Shown here piece by piece: positions 43,310-51,735 of a stretch of DNA of 64,000 bases (position 1 is the stretch's first letter; the number at the start of each line of letters is the position of its first letter). This stretch comes from Roseiarcus sp963794655. GTDB lineage: Bacteria; Pseudomonadota; Alphaproteobacteria; Rhizobiales; Beijerinckiaceae. The position numbers and the translations under genes were made by a program. Under the pieces are notes generated by a model. The model worked only from the letters and a program-made list of their open reading frames with translations, was not told where the DNA came from and searched no databases. The stretch spans positions 558,001 through 622,000 of the forward strand of contig CAWCEV010000006.1 in NCBI GenBank assembly GCA_963794655.1, written 5' to 3'.

Positions 43310-44070
43310 CGAAACAGATCCTCGCTCGAGGGACGGATGATGGCGGCCGCCGTGGATTCTGGCGCCGACCAATGCAAGCCCCGGATGAGGACGACCGGCG
43401 ACGCCTCGTCGGCCTGGCCCATCACGAGCGAAGCAGCGGCGGCGATTTCATCCGCGAAACCAATGACGCTGGCCTCGAGCCTTCGGCCAAAAAGGTCAGG
43501 TCGTCCGCGCAGATCGATCAATCCGGGAAGGCCGGCGGCGCCGATCGCGACGCCGGTTGTTCCCTGACGCCACGCACGTCCGAAGCTGTCGTTTATCACC
43601 ACCGCGAAATCAATTCCGGTCGCCGCCGTCAAGCCAACTCGCAGCGCCGCTGCGCTGCGGTCCGGATTCTCCGGCAACAGAAGCGCACGCTGCGCGCCGT
43701 CCGCTGGTCCGACATTCGATTGGTCCACCCCGGCGTTCGCCATGATGAAGCCCAGCCTATGCTCGACGATCAGCACCCCCCGACGGGCCCGCACAACGCG
43801 AACCGACTCCGACAAAATAATCTCCACAAGCCGTGGGTCTTTGTCGACATCCGCCGCGAGGGCGATTGCATGCGCTGAGGGCTTGATCGTTGCGAGGTCG
43901 ACCATGCGGCCCTCGGCCTTCGAAACAATCTTCTGCGCAACCACAAGCACGTCTTGCGCCTGCGGCCCGACTGCATTCCGTTTGAGGTTTGAGGCGATCA
44001 GTTCGACAAGGTCGTCGCCAGCCTTGATCAAGGGCAGGCCCGTTAAGGCGATGACCTTAAGAGCGGTCAT
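43306..44070 (-). CDS. cofE: Coenzyme F420-0:L-glutamate ligase CofE, without FbiB reductase domain
   Basis: Adds the glutamate tail to F420-0 using GTP. 254 residues with VLVVAQKIVSKAEGR, ESVRVVRARRGVLIVEH, ANAGVDQSNV and INDSFGRAWRQGTTGVAIG. Mycobacterial FbiB carries an extra C-terminal nitroreductase-fold domain that reduces dehydro-F420-0; it is absent here, as in archaeal CofE. Its ATG overlaps the stop of the fgd-like gene (ATGA at 44067-44070), and its stop overlaps cofD. Confidence 0.95.
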   Translation of the reverse strand: MTALKVIALTGLPLIKAGDDLVELIASNLKRNAVGPQAQDVLVVAQKIVSKAEGRMVDLATIKPSAHAIALAADVDKDPRLVEIILSESVRVVRARRGVLIVEHRLGFIMANAGVDQSNVGPADGAQRALLLPENPDRSAAALRVGLTAATGIDFAVVINDSFGRAWRQGTTGVAIGAAGLPGLIDLRGRPDLFGRRLEASVIGFADEIAAAASLVMGQADEASPVVLIRGLHWSAPESTAAAIIRPSSEDLFR

Positions 44071-45099
44071 GCGCTCTTGCGGGTTTCGTCCGGAGCGCCG
44101 GCGCGGCGACGGAGTCGTGGCAGAATGTGTTCCCCGTAGAGCCGGAGGAATCGCTCCTGATCGGGACCCGGAGCGTGAAAGACCAGATGGTCGAAGCCAA
44201 GGTCGATGTAGTAGCCGATCTGCTCGACATGCTCGTCCGGATCGGTCGAGACAATCCAGCGGCTCGCGGCGCGCTCAGCCGAGAGCCCGTCAGCGAGGCG
44301 CTCCATCTCTTCAGGACTATGGACGGACGTCTTCTCCTCAGGCGTCAAGGCGAGAACCGCCCAGTGGCGCGTGTCCTCCATCGCGCGTTTCATGTCCGTG
44401 TCGAACGAGACTTTGACCTCGATCATCCGGGTGTAGTCCGGCGCCCGCGTGCCGGCGTCAGCGCGCCCTTCCATTACCTTTGGCAAAATCGTTTCCGTAT
44501 AGAGTTCACGCGCCTTGCCGCTGGTGCAGATCAAGCCGTCGCCCGCTCGGCCGGCATATTTTGCGATCAGTGCGCCGGCCGCCGCGATATAGATCGGCAC
44601 GGGGGTCGGAGGCCGATCATAAATGGTCGCCTCCTTGGTGTGATAATATTGGCCGTCGAACGTCACGCGCTCCTCGGTCCACAACTGTCGGATCAAGGCG
44701 ATCGCCTCCCGGAAGCGCGCGAACCGCTCCTTGAACTCGGGCCACGCCATGCCGGTTGAAGGGACGTCGTTCAGAGATTCCCCGGTGCCGACGCCGAGCA
44801 CGACCCGATTGGGAAACATGACCCCAAGGGTTGCGAAGGCCTGCGCCACGACCGCTGGGTGATAGCGAAAGGTGGGCGTCAGCACGCTCGTGCCGATGGT
44901 GATGCGATTTGTGATCGCCCCAAGAGCGCCAAGCCACGCGAGCGAAAAGGGAGCGTGGCCGCCGTGATGTTTCCATGGCTGGAAGTGGTCGCTGATGAAG
45001 ACCGAGTTCGAATCCCGCCTGCTCGGCGAGGCGGGAAAATTGGAGCAATTCAGTCGGCCCAAATTGCTCCGCGGACGCCTTATAGCCTAGCTTGAGCAC
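44067..45099 (-). pseudogene. F420-dependent glucose-6-phosphate dehydrogenase-like gene with +1 frameshift
   Basis: The product matches Fgd in two frames. Frame one starts at a GTG (45099) and gives MLKLGYKASAEQFGPTELLQ and then RLAEQAGFE. After one surplus base near 45007 the rest continues as SVFISDHFQPWKHHGGHAP, SVLTPTFRYHPAVVAQAF and LGVGTGESLND to the stop at 44067. Active-site residues known from Fgd (Asp-His in SDHFQPW, Glu in GTGESLN) are intact. Either a true inactivation or a base-call error. Fgd makes reduced F420 from glucose-6-phosphate. First gene of the cof operon. Confidence 0.85.
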
Positions 45100-45244
45100 A
45101 ATCCGCTCCCTGAACGATGCGGCCGCCTACGCCGAGGCGGATAGAATAGCGCAGACGGACCGGTCAGGGTGACGGTTCCCCTCTAACAGAAACGGAAAAC
45201 CCGCCGGGGTCTCGCCTCGGCCCGCGATCCCTCGTTTGGCGAGA

Positions 45245-45643
45245 TCAGCCCTGGGCCTGCACAGCAGTGGGCTCAATCTCGAAAGTGATCCTTACCTGCC
45301 CCGGCTGGGCCCAGGGATACTTGTCCTTTCCGAGATATTTCTTCGCCAGGGAATCAATATGCGCCGATGCGCCCTCCTCGGTCACGTGTTCGACGCGGCC
45401 GCGGATCTGGATGTAACGATAGGGATTCTCCGGGTCGAGAATCGAAAGCGCCACCGGGGCGCCCTCCTGCATGTTGCGCGCCTTCACGCGGCCTTTCGCG
45501 GAGTTCACCCGGATCTTTCCATTCGTGTAGTCAAACCATACGGGCGTAACCTGCGGCGTTCCGTTCGGCATGATCGTGGCGAGATGAGCGAACGTCGGTT
45601 TCTGCTGCAGCAAATCCAGATACTCTGCGGGTATCGCCGCCAT
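45245..45643 (-). CDS. PPOX-class F420-dependent split-beta-barrel protein (TIGR03618-like)
   Basis: 132 residues of the flavin/deazaflavin-binding split-barrel fold: FAHLATIMPNGTPQVTPVWF, a basic FNSAKGRVKARNM-like segment (RVNSAKGRVKARN), RYIQIRGRVEHV and a final RITFEIEP. The K-G-R-x-K region binds the F420 phosphate/tail in homologues. It may be a reductase or an F420-binding protein of unknown substrate. It lies 145 bp upstream of the fgd-like gene on the same strand and diverges from the Ddn-like gene. Confidence 0.85.
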   Translation of the reverse strand: MAAIPAEYLDLLQQKPTFAHLATIMPNGTPQVTPVWFDYTNGKIRVNSAKGRVKARNMQEGAPVALSILDPENPYRYIQIRGRVEHVTEEGASAHIDSLAKKYLGKDKYPWAQPGQVRITFEIEPTAVQAQG

Positions 45644-45824
45644 GACTGCCTCCTTATTGTACGGGTTTCTGGCGTTGCGTTAGACCGGAACGCCGCTTCG
45701 CCGACAACCTAGCCGTCGCGATCCGACAAGGCAACGAGATGGAAGTTTCTCAGGGCCGCTTAGTTGGCCGCATTGGCCGAGGCAAGCAGCGGCGCTATAG
45801 TCTTCAAGACTCCAAGGGAGGCCC

Positions 45825-46289
45825 ATGATGACTGACGCGAAACTCGCTCCGAACCTGCCGGACTGGATGGTCAAGCACGCCAACCGCTATCTCGCGAGCG
45901 GCGGAACCGAGGGCCAAATGTACAAGATCGATGTGCCGGGGCGGGGCGAGATCACCGCGCCGGCGCTGCTTCTAACCACCACCGGGCGTAAGTCCGGAGA
46001 CAAGTTCATATTTCCACTGTTCTACGGCACGGACGCCGAAAAGTATTTCGTGGTCGCCTCGAAGGGCGGCGCGCCTGAACATCCCGGATGGTACCGCAAT
46101 ATCCTCGCCAATCCCGAGGTCGAGGTCCAAGTCGGGACCAAGAAGCTGAAGGCGCGGGCGAGGACTGCAACCGACGACGAGCGCACCCGCCTTTGGAAAA
46201 AGGCGCTGGAGTTCTGGCCGCCTTATGCCGATTATCAGCTCAAGACTGAACGCGAGATACCGGTGGTAGTGCTGGACCCGGTCCATTGA
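45825..46289 (+). CDS. Deazaflavin (F420)-dependent nitroreductase family protein (Ddn-like)
   Basis: 154 residues of the DUF385/Ddn family. LLLTTTGRKSGDKFIFPLFY and VASKGGAPEHPGWYRNILAN are the F420-binding signature; EVEVQVGTKKLKARART and a C-terminal REIPVVVLDP complete the barrel. Homologues reduce quinones or nitroaromatics with F420H2. The ATG at 45825 follows GGGAGG. It closes the F420 island on its right side. Confidence 0.9.
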   Translation: MMTDAKLAPNLPDWMVKHANRYLASGGTEGQMYKIDVPGRGEITAPALLLTTTGRKSGDKFIFPLFYGTDAEKYFVVASKGGAPEHPGWYRNILANPEVEVQVGTKKLKARARTATDDERTRLWKKALEFWPPYADYQLKTEREIPVVVLDPVH

Positions 46290-46883
46290 TCCTAGCGACG
46301 GTTACGTCCGGATTGCCGTGCTGAAGACATTGACCTGTCGGATCGCTATTCGTAACGGCCGCCCCGGGCGTCGTCTCGTAACGCCCGCCCCGAGCGTCTT
46401 CGGCTGATATGAGCGGGCGCTCGGTTGGCGCGAGCGGGTGGCGTGCTGGTCGCTAGGCGACGGTTACATTTCTCGAAAGGGAATAGAGCCGCTTTGCTGG
46501 CGGTTGCGGTCGAAAGTTCGCTAGCAATGGGGTGGCCGACGGAAGAGGAACTCGGTGTTCCGGCCATCCTCAAAGCTCAGTCAGATCGTCGGGTCCCCCG
46601 TCGCCTTTCCGGCTGGGGGCGTGGACGTCCCGTACAATCTTATCTCGCATCCCGGATTAGCCGCGCCTGCCGCAGGTCTTTCCACGGCTCGCACATGCTT
46701 GGCGGCGACCCCTCCGGCCGTCTCGCGTGACGTCGTGACAGGAGCTTCACGCGGGTTGCGTTGGCGATGCCGGCGTAGCGATCCATCGCCCGACCGTAGT
46801 CGACTGCGGACAGAATTCTATAGACTATCATCAGAATAATATGTAATCATGTTCGCATCGAAACGCGCTTGGGAGGTCAACGC
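46290..46883. other. 594-bp gap without a supported gene
   Basis: Between the Ddn-like gene and the next enolase-family gene. I see no gene that I can support on either strand. A near-duplicated GC-rich motif (CGTAACGGCCGCCCCGGGCGT, then CGTAACGCCCGCCCCGAGCGT, near 46351-46400; each given only as a variant) and an AT-rich stretch at 46810-46860, suitable for a promoter, are the only visible structure. Confidence 0.5.
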
Positions 46884-48152
46884 GTGAAGGTCGCCCGCGT
46901 TGAAGTGTTCCTGGTGGGGCATGGGTGGAACAATCTCGTTCTCACCCGCGTGCACACGGACACAGGGCTCTCCGGGCTTGGCGAGGGCACGATGCAATGG
47001 CAGGCGCGCACGGTCGCCTCGGCCATCGACCACATGGCCACCCGCTATGTGCTCGGCGCTTCGCCATTTGACGTCGAACGCCTGGTCCAAGCGATGTATC
47101 GCAACGAATATGCGCGCGGCGGCCCTGTCCTCAACAGCGCCATTGCGGCGATCGAATTTGCTTTGTGGGATATCTGCGGCAAGGCGCTCGGGCAGCCGGC
47201 TTTCAATCTGCTCGGCGGGCGCGTCCATGCCGAAATTCCAGCCTACGCCAATGGCTGGTATCAGCACGGCGCCGGCGCGGACGCTGCCGCAGCCGCTGCC
47301 GGCAAGGCCGCCAGCGCCGGCTACGGCGGCCTCAAGTTCGACCCGTTCTGGGGGCTGGGGCGCGACCCTGACCCTGTCGGGCTCCGGCGCGGAATGGAGG
47401 ATGTCGCCGCCGTCCGCGCCGCGGTCGGCCCCGACGTTCAGGTGTTCGTCGATGGCCATGGACAATTCAGCGTCGGGACCGCAAGCGCGCTCGCGCATCA
47501 GCTCGCCGAGGCCGGGGTCGACTGGTTCGAGGAGCCGGTCGATCCGGAGAACTATATCGCGCTCGGCCAGGTGGCACGCCCGCTGGGATTGAAAATCGCG
47601 GTGGGTGAGCGCTGCTATTCCCGCTACCAGATTCCACAGCTCCTCGCCGAGGGGCGCCCGCACATCATCCAACCCGATCCGATCCAGGTCGGCGGCCTGC
47701 TCGAAGCCAGGAAGATCGCAGTCATCGCGGACACGGCGTACCTCCCGGTGTCGTTCCATTGCCCGTTTGGTCCGATTGCGACCGCTGCGGTTCTGCAGCT
47801 TTATGCCGCGACGACCAACGTCGTCCGACAGGAATCCTTTTCCGAGTTCGATGCCCCCTGGCGCCGCGAGCTCATTAAGAACTGCCCAATGCCGGTGGGC
47901 GGCAGCTACGTGGTGGGCGGGCTGCCCGGCCTCGGCGGCATTGAACTGAATGAGGCCGTCGCGCGCGACCATCCTTACGAGGATCGGGCGGTGCAATCGA
48001 TGTGGGCGGTCAACGGCTCCCTGCGCGCCAGCGAAACGATGTCGTCGCAGGATGACGGCGCCGCGGCTGACAGGCCGGGACAATCAACCTCAGGGGCGAA
48101 AATAGCGGAACCGCCCGCCCCTCTGGCTGCTGAGACGAAGAGCGTTCCGTAA
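46884..48152 (+). CDS. Enolase-superfamily dehydratase, second copy type
   Basis: About 422 residues from a GTG at 46884 that follows GGGAGGTCAAC. The capping domain has NSAIAAIEFALWDICGKALG and FNLLGGRVH. The barrel carries ligands in VFVDGHGQF (Asp), DWFEEPVDPE (Glu) and AVGERCYSR (Glu), with a likely catalytic His in PVSFHCPFGP. A 40-residue Ala/Ser/Pro-rich tail after GSLRASE is unusual and probably disordered. Resembles galactonate-dehydratase-type enzymes; substrate not determinable. It precedes a MalE/F/G importer by 60 bp, so it probably acts on what that importer brings in. Confidence 0.87.
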   Translation: MKVARVEVFLVGHGWNNLVLTRVHTDTGLSGLGEGTMQWQARTVASAIDHMATRYVLGASPFDVERLVQAMYRNEYARGGPVLNSAIAAIEFALWDICGKALGQPAFNLLGGRVHAEIPAYANGWYQHGAGADAAAAAAGKAASAGYGGLKFDPFWGLGRDPDPVGLRRGMEDVAAVRAAVGPDVQVFVDGHGQFSVGTASALAHQLAEAGVDWFEEPVDPENYIALGQVARPLGLKIAVGERCYSRYQIPQLLAEGRPHIIQPDPIQVGGLLEARKIAVIADTAYLPVSFHCPFGPIATAAVLQLYAATTNVVRQESFSEFDAPWRRELIKNCPMPVGGSYVVGGLPGLGGIELNEAVARDHPYEDRAVQSMWAVNGSLRASETMSSQDDGAAADRPGQSTSGAKIAEPPAPLAAETKSVP

Positions 48153-48212
48153 ATTGTGAATCTCGAGGGTCGGGAAGAACTGACTCAGAGCGACACTAGG
48201 GAGAAGATGTTG

Positions 48213-49451
48213 ATGAAAAAACTCATCGTCGCCGCCGCAGCGGCGGGATTCGCCGCCGCCGTTCACCCTGCCCTGGCCGACACCACGCTTCACGTGATGA
48301 GCTGGCAGCCCGCCTATGTCGCTGGCACTCCCTACTGGGACAAGACCGTCGCTGGCTTCGAGGCCGAGAATCCCGGAGTGAAGGTCGAGAGCAATTTCGT
48401 CGCCTTCAGCCAGTACCTGCCGACGCTGACCGCAATGATCGCCGGCGGTTCGCTGCCCGACGTGTTCAACGGCGGGACCAAGACCGGAGAACTCGGCCGC
48501 GCCGGTCAGCTCGTCAACTTCAAGGACGTGTTCAAGCCCGAATTCTTCGACCAGTTCTTCAAGGGACCGCTTCGCCAGTACACATTCGACGGCAAGCCCT
48601 ACGGCCTCGCCGACATGGCGCAGGACTTCGGCGTGTTCGCAAACGACCGCATCATGAAGGAAGTCGGCCTCAGCGTGCCCAACACCTGGGACGAGCTGAT
48701 CGCCGACGTGCCCAAGTTCAAGGCCAAGGGATATATCCCGCTCGCCTGGGGCAACCTCACCCGCAACACCTGCCCGGACTTCTTTCTGCCACTCGTCGCC
48801 CAGTACGGTGGCGACGTCTACGCGCTCGACGACCACACCGCGCCGGGCCTCAGCTGGGATTCGAAGCCCGTCATTGATGCGCTCGGACTGCTTGAGCGCC
48901 TGGCCAAGGCCGGCGTGTTCCCGCCCGGCATCAATGGCATAGACGACCCCCAAAGCTATCAGCTGGTCTATCAGGGGCGCGCCGCGATGTTCTTCGGCGG
49001 ATCGTGGACGCCGAGCATCTTCGCCCATGACGGAAGCAAAGACTGGCTCGACAATTACTCTGTCCACAAGGTCCCGGCCTTGACGGCCGACAGCGTCCAC
49101 TACACTGGCGACGGCGCCGGCGAGGCCTGGTCGGTCAACGCCAACAGCCCGAACAAGGATATCGCCGTCAAATTCGTCGCCTATATCTTCCGCCCCGACG
49201 TCTACAACTGGCGCGCTAAGGGTCTGCAATCATTCCCCTCGCTCACCAGCGCTGTCGACCAGATCGACAATCCGAAGGTTCGCACCATGATCCCGTGGAT
49301 CGCGACCGACGCCGCCGATCACATCCTGTTCGGGCCCGGAAGCTGGGATTCGGTCTCCAATGTTTGCCAGAGCGCGCTTGACGGCTCGATTTCGCCCGAG
49401 GACGGCGCCAAGAAGATCGAGGCCGACGTAATGGCGGCCCGCGGCAAGTAA
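48213..49451 (+). CDS. Extracellular solute-binding protein, family 1 (MalE/CUT1)
   Basis: About 412 residues; signal peptide MKKLIVAAAAAGFAAAVHPALA. The mature part has VMSWQPAYVAGTPYWDKTV, FEAENPGVKVE, LPDVFNGGT, YGLADMAQDFGVFAND and NTWDELIADVPKFKA, typical of sugar/glycerol-phosphate CUT1 binding proteins. The ATG at 48213 gives a sensible spacing from AGGGAG; an ATG at 48207 is also possible. Followed by two permeases but no ATPase. Confidence 0.9.
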   Translation: MKKLIVAAAAAGFAAAVHPALADTTLHVMSWQPAYVAGTPYWDKTVAGFEAENPGVKVESNFVAFSQYLPTLTAMIAGGSLPDVFNGGTKTGELGRAGQLVNFKDVFKPEFFDQFFKGPLRQYTFDGKPYGLADMAQDFGVFANDRIMKEVGLSVPNTWDELIADVPKFKAKGYIPLAWGNLTRNTCPDFFLPLVAQYGGDVYALDDHTAPGLSWDSKPVIDALGLLERLAKAGVFPPGINGIDDPQSYQLVYQGRAAMFFGGSWTPSIFAHDGSKDWLDNYSVHKVPALTADSVHYTGDGAGEAWSVNANSPNKDIAVKFVAYIFRPDVYNWRAKGLQSFPSLTSAVDQIDNPKVRTMIPWIATDAADHILFGPGSWDSVSNVCQSALDGSISPEDGAKKIEADVMAARGK

Positions 49452-49539
49452 CCGGGAGGCGCGACGCCGCGTCTCCTTCCAGCTGCGTCGCCGGGCCTCC
49501 TCCCCCCGGCGGCGCAGCGATGCGCGAAGACAGCACTGA

Positions 49540-50475
49540 ATGGCCATTGCCCTCCGCCCGCCGCTTTTGTCATTGCGCACGCGGCGTTTGATTCCGCCGG
49601 TTCTGTTCATCGCCCCGGCAGGCCTGGCGTTGGTCCTGACCATGGCGGCGCCGATGGCGGCCGCCGTCCTGCTCAGCCTGCAGCATTGGAACGGCATGGC
49701 GCCGCCGAAATGGGCCGGCTTCAGCAACTACCTCAACCTATTGCACGACGAGACATTCCTAAGAGCGCTCTGGCACACCGCCTATTTCACCATCTGCACC
49801 GTGATCCTCCAGACCATTTTGCCGTTGCTGATCGCGAGCCTGCTCAACTCAGGCATTCGCGGAAGCACCGTGTTCCGCACGCTCTACTTCATGCCGGTGA
49901 TCATTTCGCTTGCGATCAGCGGCCTCTTGTGGGCGATGCTGTTCGAGCCCAATTTCGGCGCCGTGAACAGCGTCCTGCGGGCGATCGGGCTTGGCGCTTT
50001 CACGCCTCTGTGGCTCGCCGACCCCAACACAGTGATGCCAAGCGTAATCATCGTCTCCGTCTGGCAGTCACTCGGCTTCTATCTGGTGATCTTCTTCGCC
50101 GCGCTGCAAGGCGTGCCGAGCGAGCTCTACGAGGCGGCGGAAATGGACGGGGCGAAGGCATGGTCGCGGTTCCTGCACGTCACCGTGCCGACAATCCGCC
50201 CGGTAATCCTGATCGTGATCGTGCTTAACACCATCAACGGCATCAAGGTGTTCGACCAAATCTGGGTGATGACCGCCGGCGGTCCAAACTATGCCAGCGC
50301 CACCCTCGGCACCTACCTCTACACGATCGCTTTCGGCGCGATGGGCGCGTCGAATTCGCGCCTCGGATATGCGACGGCGATCGCGATCATCATCCTGCTG
50401 CTCAGCATCGTGGTCTCGGCGATCCAGATTCGTCTGGGACGGCGTCCCGACCTCGACTCGCAGATTGAACTGTGA
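49540..50475 (+). CDS. CUT1 ABC transporter permease (MalF-like)
   Basis: 311 residues, six predicted membrane helices. The cytoplasmic EAA loop reads YEAAEMDGAKAWSRFLHVTVP (20-residue core EAAEMDGAKAWSRFLHVTVP), the coupling site for the ATPase. GPNYAS and a terminal basic tail are typical. It overlaps the next permease by 4 bp (GTGA at 50472-50475). Confidence 0.92.
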   Translation: MAIALRPPLLSLRTRRLIPPVLFIAPAGLALVLTMAAPMAAAVLLSLQHWNGMAPPKWAGFSNYLNLLHDETFLRALWHTAYFTICTVILQTILPLLIASLLNSGIRGSTVFRTLYFMPVIISLAISGLLWAMLFEPNFGAVNSVLRAIGLGAFTPLWLADPNTVMPSVIIVSVWQSLGFYLVIFFAALQGVPSELYEAAEMDGAKAWSRFLHVTVPTIRPVILIVIVLNTINGIKVFDQIWVMTAGGPNYASATLGTYLYTIAFGAMGASNSRLGYATAIAIIILLLSIVVSAIQIRLGRRPDLDSQIEL

Positions 50476-51365
50476 GCGGCAGGCGAATGAGCGGCGCGAC
50501 GACGTTATCGTCCTACAGCGCTCGCGGCGCAATCGCGCGGACGCCATGGTCGTTGATCTTCACCCGCGCTCTCATTTACGTCATCCTGATCGCGATCGTG
50601 ATCGTTGAGGCGTTCCCGCTGATCTGGATGATCCTCACCTCGGTGAAGGATTCGCACGAAGTGTTCAACACGCTGCTGCCATCGGAGATCAAATGGCAGA
50701 ACTTCCCGCGTGTCTGGTTCGCGATGAACTTCCCGGTGCATCTCGGCAATTCGCTTTATGTCACCGGCCTGACTGTCGCGTTGGTCGTCGCGGTGGCGAC
50801 GCCTGCGGCTTACGCCTTCGCGCGCTACTCGTTTCCGGGACGCGAGATCGTGTTCTACGCCTTCATCGGAGCAATGATGATCCCGCCGCAGGCGATCCTC
50901 ATCCCGATGTTCCAGTTCCTCAAGTCGCTGCACATGCTCAACACGCTGACGGGGCTCGCGCTGTCCTATGTCGGCGGCGGCGCCGCCTTCGCCGTCTTCC
51001 TCATGCGGACTTTTTTCCTCAGCCTGCCCGGCGAACTGGGCGACTCGGCGCGAATCGACGGCTGCAACGACTTTCAGGTGTTCTGGCACATCTACCTACC
51101 ATTGGCCCGCCCGGGCATGGCGACCGTGGTCATCATTCAGTCGCTGTACACCTGGAATGAATTCATGTTCGCCAACACGCTGATCACCTCGCCGGGCAAG
51201 AAAACGGTGCAGTCGGCGGTGTTTCAGGCGGTGGGGCAATACGGAACCGACTATACAGCGCTCTGTTCGGGGCTGATAATCGCCCTCGTTCCCGTCGTCC
51301 TCGTCTACCTCGCCTTGCAGCGGCAGTTCATCAGCGGCCTAACCGCGGGCGCCCTGAAGGGCTGA
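50472..51365 (+). CDS. CUT1 ABC transporter permease (MalG-like)
   Basis: 297 residues, six predicted helices. AFPLIWMILTSVKDSHEVF at the N-terminus and the EAA loop ELGDSARIDGCNDFQVFWH followed by IYLPLARPG are the MalG signature; it ends near ALQRQFISGLTAGALKG. A GTG start at 50472 couples it to the MalF-like gene; an ATG at 50487 is an alternative. No ATP-binding gene follows, so this importer must borrow an MsmK/UgpC-type ATPase encoded elsewhere. Confidence 0.92.
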   Translation: MSGRRMSGATTLSSYSARGAIARTPWSLIFTRALIYVILIAIVIVEAFPLIWMILTSVKDSHEVFNTLLPSEIKWQNFPRVWFAMNFPVHLGNSLYVTGLTVALVVAVATPAAYAFARYSFPGREIVFYAFIGAMMIPPQAILIPMFQFLKSLHMLNTLTGLALSYVGGGAAFAVFLMRTFFLSLPGELGDSARIDGCNDFQVFWHIYLPLARPGMATVVIIQSLYTWNEFMFANTLITSPGKKTVQSAVFQAVGQYGTDYTALCSGLIIALVPVVLVYLALQRQFISGLTAGALKG

Positions 51366-51592
51366 GCCCGTCGTTTACGTAACCCGTCCGGACGGCTGCC
51401 AGCGGGCCCTTTCTTCCCTTGAATGCGCGACTGTTCGTAGGGAGTTTTGGACGTTCCAAGCCATAGCATTCGAACAGCGGCGCTCCGCCGCCCAACACCG
51501 CCCTAGCGCAAGATGAGCCGTGGGGGTCTTCCGCCCGAATTCGGCGGTCGCGGGTGACCGGACCAAATCCGGCACGGCCCTTCAGTTATCAT

Positions 51593-51608
51593 ACTTATCA
51601 TGACAAGT
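51593..51608. promoter_or_regulatory. Predicted GntR/HutC-type operator upstream of the second RbsB gene
   Basis: ACTTATCATGACAAGT is an imperfect 16-bp palindrome (ACTT-T-AT-A-AAGT). The same sequence with one change, ACTTATCATAACAAGT, lies before the GntR gene and its divergent operon at 57320. Identity extends upstream (CAGTTATCAT before both). It matches the known HutC-subfamily operator style. It lies 128 bp before the binding-protein ATG, in a 370-bp gap (51366-51735) with no other feature seen. Confidence 0.7.
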
Positions 51609-51735
51609 TCTTGCATGCGCCGTGAGCGCTTGTTAGGGTTTCCGCCGGACCCCAGGCGAGCAGACATCGACCCGCGTGCGGATCGGGCTGGGCTGTTCGA
51701 CTCCGATGCGGTCCGAGAGCTTCGGGAGAGAGAAA

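Noticed and set aside
46346..46839. Short open frames in the gap after the Ddn-like gene
   Set aside because: Several overlapping frames on both strands, none with homology I recognise or a good start site.
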